Source of the DNA: Closterium sp. Naga37s-1
Taxonomy: Eukaryota; Streptophyta; Zygnematophyceae; Desmidiales; Closteriaceae
DNA length: 64,000 nucleotides
NCBI GenBank assembly: GCA_947471745.1
Contig: CANJKZ010000523.1
Coordinates: forward strand, 260,501 to 324,500
Reading direction: 5' to 3'
Below are positions 55,123-64,000 of this stretch, one piece after another. How positions within the stretch are numbered: the stretch's first letter is position 1; each line of letters begins with the position of its first letter. The position numbers and the translations under genes were made by a program. The notes under the pieces were generated by a model, which searched no databases, was not told where the DNA came from, and was given only the letters and a program-made list of their open reading frames with translations.

Positions 55123-58100
55123 TAGGCCAGTAGGCCAGTAGGCCAATAGGCCAGTAGGCCAGTGAGCCAGTAGGCCAGTAGGCGAGTAGGCGAGTAGGCG
55201 AGTAGCCGAGTAGGCCAGTAGGCCAGTAGGCCAGTAGGCCAGTAGGCCAATAGGCCAATAGGCCAATAGGCGAATAGGCGAATAGGTGATTAGGCGAAGG
55301 CCAATAGGCCAATAGGCCAATAGGCCAATAGGCCAGTAGGCCAGTAGGCCAGTAGGCCAATAGGCCAAAAGTCCAAAAGGCCAGTAGGCCAGTAGGCCAG
55401 TAGACCAGTAGGCCAGTAGGTCAGTAGGCCAGTAGGCCAATAGGCCAGTAGGCCAATAGGCCAATAGGCCAATAGGACAATAGGACAATAGGCCAATAGG
55501 CCAATAGGCGAATAGGCGAATAGGCGAATAGGCCAGTAGGCCAGTAGGCCAGTAGGCCAGTAGGCCAGTAGGCCAGTAGGGTAGTAGGCCAGTAAGCCAG
55601 TAGGCCAGTAGGCCAATAGGCCAGTAGGCCAGTAGGCCAATAGGCCAATAGGCCAATAGGCCAATAGGCCAAAAGGCCAGTAGGCCAGTAGGCCAGTAGG
55701 CCAGTAGGCCAGTAGGCCAGTAAGCCAGTAGGCCAGTAGGCCAGTAGGCCAATAGGCCAGTAGGCCAATAGGCCAATAGGCGAATAGGCGAATAGGCGAT
55801 TAGGCGAATAGGCGAGTAGGCCAGTAGGCCAGTAGGCCAGTAGGCCAGTAGGCCAGTAGTAGGCCAGTAGGCCAGTAGGCCAGTAGGCCAATAGGCCAGT
55901 AGGCGAATAGGCGAGTAGGCGAATAGGCGAATAGGCGAATAGGCGAATAGGCGAGTAGGCGAGTAGGCGAGTAGGCGAGTAGGCCAGTAGGCCAGTAAGC
56001 CAGTAGGCCAGTAGGCCAGTAGGCCAATAGGCCAATAGGCCAATAGGCGAATAGGCGACTAAGCGAATAGGCGAATAGGCGAATAGGCGAAGGCCAATAG
56101 GCCAGTAGGCCAGTAGGCCAGTAGGCCAGTAGGCCAGTAGGCCAAAAGGCCAGTAGGCCAGTAGGCCAGTAGGCCAGTAGGTCAGTAGGCCAGTAGGCCA
56201 GTAGGCCAGTAGGCCAGTAGGCCAGTAGGCCAGTAGGCCAGTAGGCCAGTAGGCGAGTAGGCGAGTAGGCCAGTAGGCCAGTAGGCCAGTAGGCCAGTAG
56301 GCCAGTAGGCCAGTAGGCCAGTAGTAGGCCAATAGGCCAGTAGGCCAGTAGGCCAATAGGCCAGTAGGCGAATAGGCGAGTAGGCGAATAGGCGAATAGG
56401 CGAATAGGCGAATAGGCGAGTAGGCGAGTAGGCGAGTAGGCGAGTAGGCCAGTAGGCCAGTAAGCGAGTAGGCCAATAGGCCAGTAGGCCAATAGGCCAA
56501 TAGGCCAATAGGCCAATAGGCCAATAGGCCAATAGGCCAATAGGCGAATAGGCGACTAAGCGAATAGGCGAATAGGCGAATAGGCGAAGGCCAATAGGCC
56601 AGTAGGCCAGTAGGCCAGTAGGCCAGTAGGCCAAAAGGCCAGTAGGCCAGTAGGCCAGTAGGCCAGTAGGTCAGTAGGCCAGTAGGCCAGTAGGCCAGTA
56701 GGCCAGTAGGCCAGTAGGCCAGTAGGCCAGTAGGCCAGTAGGCGAGTAGGCGAGTAAGCCAGTAGGCCAGTAGGCCAATAGGCCAGTAGGCCAGTAGGCC
56801 AGTAGGCCAGTAGGCCAGTAGGCCAGTAGGCCAATAGGCCAGTAGGCCAGTAGGCCAGTAGGCGAGTAGGCGAGTAGGCGAGTAGGCCAGTAGGCCAGTA
56901 GGCCAGTAGGCCAGTAGGCCAGTAGGCCAGTAGGCCAGTAGGCCAGTAGGCCAGTAGGCCAGTAGGCCAGTAGGCCAGTAGGCCAGTAGGCCAGTAGGCC
57001 AGTAGGCCAGTAGGCCAGTAGGCCAGTAGGCCAGTAGGCGAGTAGGCGAGTAGGCGAGTAGGCCAGTAGGCCAGTAGGCGAGTAGGCGAGTAGGCGAGTA
57101 GGCGAGTAGGCGACTAGGCGACTAGGCGACTAGGCGAATAGGCGAATAGGCGAGTAGGCAAGTAGGCGAGTAGGCGAGTAGGCCAGTAGGTCACTAGGCC
57201 AGTAGGCAAGTAGGCGAATAGGCGAATAGGCGAATAGGCGAATAGGCGAGTAGGCGAGTAGGCGAGTAGGCGAGTAGGCGAGTAGGCCAGTAGGCCAGTA
57301 GGCCAGTAGGCCAGTAGGCCAGTAGGCCAGTAGGCCAGTAGGCCAGTAGGCCAGTAGGCCAGTAGGCCAGTAGGCCAGTAGGCCAGTAGGCCAGTAGGCC
57401 AGTAGGCCAGTAGGCCAGTAGGCCAGTAGGCGAGTAGGCCAGTAGGCGAGTAGGCGAGTAGGAGAGTAGGCGAATAGGCCAATAGGCCAATAGGCCAGTA
57501 GGCCAGTAGGCCAGTAGGCCAATAGGCCAAAAGGCCAAAAGGCCAGTAGGCCAGTAGGCCAGCAGACTAGTAGGCCAGTAGGTCAGTAGGCCAGTAGGCC
57601 AATAGGCCAGTAGGCCAATAGGCCAGTAGGCCAATAGGACAATAGGCCAGTAGGCCAATAGGCCAATAGGCGAATAGGCGAATAGGCGAATAGGCCAGTA
57701 GGCCAGTAGGCCAGTAGGCCAGTATTTCAGTAGGCCAGTAGGCCAGTAGGCCAGTAGGCCAGTAGGCCAGTAGGCCAGTAGGCCAATAGGCCAATAGGCC
57801 AATAGGCCAATAGGCGAATAGGCGAATAGGCGTATAGGGGAATAGGTGATTAGGCTAAGGCCAATAGGCCAATAGGCCAATAGGCCAATAGGCCAGTAGG
57901 CCAGTAGGCCAGTAGGCCAATAGGCCAATAGGCCAGTAGGCCAGTAGGCCAGTAGGCCAGTAGGCCAGTAGGCCAGTAGGCCAGTAGGCCAGTAGGCCAA
58001 TAGGCCAGTAGGCCAATAGACCAATAGGCCAATAGGCGAATAGGCGAATAGGCGAATAGGCGAATAGGCGAGTAGGCCAGTAGGCCAGTAAGCCAGTAGG

Positions 58101-61100
58101 CCAGTAGGCCAGTAGTAGGCCAGTAGGCCAGTAGGCCAGTAGGCCAGTAGGCCAGTAGGCCAATAGGCCAGTAGGCCAGTAGGCCAGTAGGCCAGTAGGC
58201 GAATAGGCGAGTAGGCGAATAGGCGAATAGGCGAATAGGCGAATAGGCGAATAGGCGAGTAGGCGAGTAGGCGAGTAGGCGAGTAGGCGAGTAGGCCAGT
58301 AAGCCAGTAGGCCTGTAGGCCAGTAGGCCAATAGGCCAATAGGCCAATAGGCCAATAGGCCAATAGGCGAATAGGCGAATAGGCGAATAGGCGAATAGGC
58401 GAATAGGCGAATAGGCGAATAGGCGAAGGCCAATAGGCCAATAGGCCAATAGGCCAGTAGGCCAATAGACGAGTAGGCCAGTAAGCCAGTAGGCCAGTAG
58501 GCCAATAGGCCAATAGGCCAATAGGCGAATAGGCGAATAGGCGAATAGGCGATTAGGCGAAGGCCAATAGGCCAATAGGCCAGTAGGCCAGTAGGCCAGT
58601 AGGCCACTAGGCCAATTGGCCAATAGGCCAATAGGCCAAAAGGCCAGTAGGCCAGTAGGCCAGTAGGCCAGTAGGCCAGTAGGCCAGTAGGCCAGTAGGC
58701 CAATAGGCTAGTAGGCCAATAGGCCAATAGGCCAATAGGCCAATAGGCGAATAGGCGAATAGGCCAGTAGGCTTGTAGGCCAGTAGGCCAGTAGGCCAGT
58801 AGGCCAGTAGGCCAGTAGGCCAGTAGGCCGATAGGCCAGTAGGCCAGTAGGCCAATAGGCCAATAGGCCAATAGGCCAATAGGCGAATAGGCGAATAGGC
58901 GAATAGGCGAATAGGCGATTAGGCGAAGGCCAATAGGCCAATAGGCCAATAGGCCAATAGGCCAGTAGGCCAGTAGGCCAGTAGGCCAGTAGGCTAATAG
59001 GCCAATAGGCCAATAGGCCAAAAGGCCAGTAGGCCAGTAGGCCAGTAGGCCAGTAGGCCAGTAGGCCAGTAGGCCAGTAGGCCAGTAGGCCAGTAGGCCA
59101 GTAGGCCAATAGGCCAGTAGGCCAATAGGCCAATAGGCCAATAGGCCAATAGGCGAATAGGCGAATAGGCGAATAGGCCAGTAGGCCAGTAGGCCAGTAG
59201 GCCAGTAGGCCAGTAGGCCAGTAGGCCAGTAGGCCAGTAGGCCAGTAGGCCAGTAGGCCAGTAGGCGAATAGGCGAATAGGCGAATAGGCGAATAGGGGA
59301 TTAGGCCAGTAGGCCAGTAGGCCAGTAGGCCAGTAGGCCAGTAGGCCAGTAGGCCAGTAGGCCAGTAGGCCAGTAGGCCAGTAGGCCAGTAGGCCAGTAG
59401 GCCAGTAGGCCAGTAGGCGAGTAGGCGAGTAAGCCAGTAGGCCAGTAGGCCAATAGGCCAGTAGGCCAGTAGGCCAATAGGCCAGTAGGCCAATAGGCCA
59501 ATAGGCCAATAGGCCAATAGGCCAGTAGGCCAGTAGGCCAGTAGGCCAGTAGGCCAGTAGGCCAGTAGGCCAGCAGGCCAGTAGGCCAGTAGGCCAGTAG
59601 GCCAGTAGGCCAGTATGCCAGTATGCCAGTAGGCGAATAGGCGAATAGGCGAATAGGCGAATAGGCGAATAGGCCAGTAGGCCAGTAGGCCAGTAGGCCA
59701 GTATTTCAGTAGGCCAGTAGGCCAGTAGGCCAGTAGGCCAGTAGGCCAGTAGGCCAGTAGGCCACTAGGCCAGTAGGCCAGTAGGCCAATAGGCCAATAG
59801 GCCAATAGGCCAATAGGTGAATAGGCGAATAGGCGTATAGGGGAATAGGTGATTAGGCGAAGGCCAATAGGCCAATAGGCCAATAGGCCAATAGGCCAGT
59901 AGGCCAGTAGGCCAGTAGGCCAATAGGCCAATAGGCCAGTAGGCCAGTAGGCCAGTAGGCCAGTAGGCCAGTAGGCCAGTAGGCCAATAGGCCAGTAGGC
60001 CAATAGACCAATAGGCCAATAGGCCAATAGGCGAATAGGCGAATAGGCGAATAGGCGAATAGGCGAGTAGGCCAGTAGGCCAGTAAGCCAGTAGGCCAGT
60101 AGGCCAGTAGTAGGCCAGTAGGCCAGTAGGCCAGTAGGCCAGTAGGCCAGTAGGCCAATAGGCCAATAGGCCAGTAGGCCAATAGGCCAGTAGGCCAATA
60201 GGCCAATAGGCCAATAGGCCAATAGGCCAGTAGGCCAGTAGGCCAGTAGGCCAGTAGGCCAGTAGGCCAGCAGGCCAGTAGGCCAGTAGGCCAGTAGGCC
60301 AGTAGGCCAGTATGCCAGTATGCCAGTAGGCGAATAGGCGAATAGGCGAATAGGCGAATAGGCGAATAGGCCAGTAGGCCAGTAGGCCAGTAGGCCAGTA
60401 GGCCAGTAGGCGAATAGGCGAATAGGCGAATAGGCGAATAGGCGAATAGGCGAATAGGCGAATAGGCGAATAGGGGATTAGGCCAGTAGGCCAGTAGGCC
60501 AGTAGGCCAGTAGGCCAGTAGGCCAGTAGGCCAGTAGGCCAGTAGGCCAGTAGGCCAGTAGGCCAGTAGGCCAGTAGGCCAGTAGGCGAGTAGGCGAGTA
60601 GGCGAGTAGGCCAGTAAGCGAGTAGGCCAGTAGGCCAGTAGGCCAATAGGCCAATAGGCCAATAGGCCAGTAGGCCAATAGGCCAGTAGGCCAGTAGGCC
60701 AATAGGCCAGCAGGCCAGTAGGCCAGTAGGCCAGCAGGCCAGTAGGCCAGTATGTTAGTATGCCAGTAGGCGAATAGGCGAATAGGCGAATAGGCGAATA
60801 GGCGAATAGGCGAATAGGCGAATAGGCCAGTAGGCCAGTAGGCCAGTAGGCCAGTAGGCCAGTAGGCCAGTAGGCCAGTAGGCCAGTAGGCCAGTAGGCG
60901 AATAGGCCAGTAGGCCAGTAGGCCAGTAGGCCAGTAGGCCAGTAGGCCAGTAGGCCAGTAGGCCAGTAGGCCAGTAGACGAGTAGGCGAGTAGGCGAGTA
61001 GGCGAGTAGGCCAATAGGCGAGTAGGCCAGAAGGCCAGTAGGCCAGTAGGCCAGTAGGCCAGTAGGCCAATAGGCCAGTAGGCCAGTAGGCCAGTAGGCC

Positions 61101-64000
61101 AGTAGGCCAATAGGCCAGTATGCCAGTAGGCCAGTAGGCCAGTAGGCCAGTAGGCCAGTAGGCCAGTAGGCCAATAGGCGAGTAGGCCAGTAGGCCAGTA
61201 GGCCAGTAGGCCAGTAGGCCAATAGGCCAGTATTTCAGTAGGCCAGTAGGCCAGTAGGCCAGTAGGCCAGTAGGCCAGTAGGCCAGTAGGCCAATGGGCC
61301 AGTAGGCCAGTAGGCCAATAGGCCAATAGGCCAATAGGCCAATAGGCGAATAGGCGAATAGGCGTATAGGGGAATAGGTGATTAGGCGAAGGCCAATAGG
61401 CCAATAGGCCAATAGGCCAATAGGCCAGTAGGCCAGTAGGCCAGTAGGCCAATAGGCCAATAGGCCAGTAGGCCAGTAGGCCAGTAGGCCAGTAGGCCAG
61501 TAGGCCAGTAGGCCAGTAGGCCAGTAGGCCAGTAGGCCAGTAGGCCAATAGGCCAGTAGGCCAATAGACCAATAGGCCAATAGGCCAATAGGCGAATAGG
61601 CGAATAGGCGATTAGGCGAATAGGCAAGTAGGCCAGTAGGCCAGTAAGCCAGTAGGCCAGTAGGCCAGTAGTAGGCCAGTAGGCCAGTAGGCCAGTAGGC
61701 CAGTAGGCCAGCAGGCCAATAGGCCAGTAGGCCAGTAGGCCAATAGGCCAGTAGGCCAATAGGCCAATAGGCCAATAGGCCAATAGGCCAGTAGGCCAGT
61801 AGGCCAGTAGGCCAGTAGGCCAGTAGGCCAGCAGGCCAGTAGGCCAGTAGGCCAGTAGGCCAGTAGGCCAGTATGCCAGTATGCCAGTAGGCGAATAGGC
61901 GAATAGGCGAATAGGCGAATAGGCGAATAGGCCAGTAGGCTAGTAGGCCAGTAGGCCAGTAGGCCAGTAGGCCAGTAGGCCAGTAGGCCAGTAGGCGAAT
62001 AGGCCAGTAGGCCAGTAGGCCAGTAGGCCAGTAGGCCAGTAGGCCAGTAAGCCAGTAGGCCAGTAGGCCAGTAGGCCAGTAGGCCAGTAGACGAGTAGGC
62101 GAGTAGGCGAGTAGGCGAGTAGGCCAATAGGCGAGTAGGCCAGAAGGCCAGTAGGCCAGTAGGCCAGTAGGCCAGTAGGCAAATAGGCCAGTAGGCCAGT
62201 AGGCCAGTAGGCCAGTAGGCCAGTATGCCAGTAGGCCAGTAGGCCAGTAGGCCAGTAGGCCAGTAGGCCAATAGGCGAGTAGGCCAGTAGGCCAGTAGGC
62301 CAGTAGGCCAGTAGGCCAGTAGGCCAGTAGGCCAGTATTTCAGTAGGCCAGTAGGCCAGTAGGCCAGTAGGCCAGTAGGCCAGTAGGCCAGTAGGCCAGT
62401 AGGCCAATAGGCCAGTAGGCCAGTAGGCCAATAGGCCAATAGGCCAATAGGCCAATAGGCGAATAGGCGAATAGGCGTATAGGGGAATAGGTGATTAGGC
62501 GAAGGCCAATAGGCCAATAGGCCAATAGGCCAATAGGCCAGTAGGCCAGTAGGCCAGTAGGCCAATAGGCCAATAGGCCAGTAGGCCAGTAGGCCAGTAG
62601 GCCAGTAGGCCAGTAGGCCAGTAGGCCAGTAGGCCAGTAGGCCAATAGGCCAGTAGGCCAATAGACCAATAGGCCAATAGGCCAATAGGCGAATAGGCGA
62701 ATAGGCGAATAGGCGAATAGGCGAGTAGGCCAGTAGGCCAGTAAGCCAGTAGGCCAGTAGGCCAGTAGTAGGCCAGTAGGCCAGTAGGCCAGTAGGCCAG
62801 TAGGCCAATAGGCCAGTAGGCCAGTAGGCCAGTAGGCCAGTAGGCCAGTAGGCCAGTAGGCCAGTAGGCCAATAGGCCAGTAGGCCAGTAGGCCAATAGG
62901 CCAATAGGCCAATAGGCCAATAGGCGAATAGGCGAATAGGCGAATAGGCGAATAGGCGATTAGGCGAAGGCCAATAGGCCAATAGGCCAATAGGCCAATA
63001 GGCCAGTAGGCCAGTAGGCCAGTAGGCCAGTAGGCTAATAGGCCAATAGGCCAATAGGCCAAAAGGCCAGTAGGCCAGTAGGCCAGTAGGCCAGTAGGCC
63101 AGTAGGCCAGTAGGCCAGTAGGCCAGTAGGCCAGTAGGCCAGTAGGCCAGTAGGCCAATAGGCCAGTAGGCCAATAGGCCAATAGGCCAATAGGCCAATA
63201 GGCGAATAGGCGAATAGGCGAATAGGCCAGTAGGCCAGTAGGCCAGTAGGCTAGTAGGCCAGTAGGCCAGTAGGCCAGTAGGCCAGTAGGCCAGTAGGCC
63301 AGTAGGCGAATAGGCGAATAGGCGAATAGGCGAATAGGGGATTAGGCCAGTAGGCCAGTAGGCCAGTAGGCCAGTAGGCCAGTAGGCCAGTAGGCCAGTA
63401 GGCCAGTAGGCCAGTAGGCCAGTAGGCCAGTAGGCGAGTAGGCGAGTAGGCGAGTAGGCGAGTAGGCGAGTAGGCGAGTAAGCCAGTAGGCCAGTAGGCC
63501 AATAGGCCAGTAGGCCAATAGGCCAATAGGCCAGTAGGCCAATAGGACAATAGGCCAATAGGCCAATAGGCCAGTAGGCCAGTAGGCCAGTAGGCCAGTA
63601 GGCCAGTAGGCTAGCAGGCCAGTAGGCCAGTAGGCCAGTAGGCCAGTAGGCCAGTATGCCAGTAGGCGAATAGGCGAATAGGCGAATAGGCGAATAGGCG
63701 AATAGGCGAATAGGCGAATAGGCGAATAGGCCAGTAGGCTAGTAGGCCAGTAGGCCAATAGGCCAATAGGCCAGTAGGCCAGTAGGCCAGTAGGCCAGTA
63801 GGCCAGTAGGCGAATAGGCCAGTAGGCCAGTAGGCCAGTAGGCCAGTAGGCCAGTAGACGAGTAGGCGAGTAGGCGAGTAGGCGAGTAGGCCAATAGGCG
63901 AGTAGGCGAGAAGGCCAGTAGGCCAGTAGGCCAGTAGGCCAGTAGTCCAATAGGCCAGTAGGCCAGTAGGCCAGTAGGCCAGTAGGCCAGTAGGCCAGTA
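55123..64000. repeat. 8-bp tandem repeat TAGGC(C/G)A(A/G), array 2 (at least 1100 units, runs off the window)
   Basis: Continuation of the array on the right of E4. It has the same four variants and markers plus some private ones: GTATTTCAG (about 57724, 59703, 61229, 62336), AGTATGCCAG (about 59614, 60310, 61871) and GGGGATTAGG (about 59297, 60473, 63337). The sharing of these marks between distant segments shows that units of about 1-2 kb were copied within this part. The array reaches base 64000, so its true length is unknown. No gene is supported. Confidence 0.96.

Noticed and set aside
32001-64000. Octamer array as telomeric repeat
   Set aside because: The unit has no TTTAGGG or related G-rich telomere form, shows four variants and higher-order copying, and carries a retrotransposon in its interior.

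Overview
The window is eukaryotic repeat-rich heterochromatin with no host gene that I can support. Everything readable is one of: four Ty1/copia LTR retrotransposons, one hAT-like miniature element, a satellite of about 173 bp, a composite AT-rich/16-bp minisatellite block, or about 25 kb of an 8-bp tandem repeat. Plant-type copia polyproteins (fused protease, integrase, reverse transcriptase and RNase H), a primer site like that for initiator Met-tRNA, and GC-rich codon use point to the green lineage. From memory, the Ala/Gly/Pro-rich polyproteins look most like those of streptophyte algae such as Closterium; that is inference and was not checked.

Layout. 1-3527: 3' half of a copia element (E1) with a 798-bp 3' LTR. 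3528-9790: tandem 173-bp satellite monomers, each usually with a BamHI site, interrupted by a 689-bp hAT-like MITE (5735-6423) and an AT-rich block with a 16-bp array (6879-7751). 9791-17411: a second AT-rich block split by copia E2 (9925-16705, minus strand). 17412-23865: more satellite with two further AT-rich/16-bp blocks (20617-21431, 22937-23743). 23866-31416: copia E3 (plus strand) inside a satellite monomer. 31417-31887: the last satellite. 31888-32000: a short unique junction. 32001-64000: tandem octamers TAGGC(C/G)A(A/G), split by copia E4 (48089-55122).

E2, E3 and E4 are related families with very short LTRs (129, 131 and 140 bp), perfect 5-bp target duplications and almost identical LTR pairs (1, 1 and 0 differences), so they inserted recently. 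None encodes an uninterrupted polyprotein. E2 and E4 lack the Gag capsid region, E2 lacks part of integrase and the protease flank, and E3 has a frameshift in integrase plus a deletion in reverse transcriptase. They could only have moved with proteins supplied by other copies, or they were damaged very soon after insertion. All three have a hairpin directly after the primer-binding site whose stem sequence differs while pairing is kept.

The insertions are nested in the arrays (MITE and E3 in the 173-bp satellite, E2 in an AT-rich block, E4 in the octamer array), so the arrays are older than the elements. The most unusual component is the octamer array: four variants lie in long homogeneous runs, with larger duplicated units of about 408 and 1100 bp inside it.
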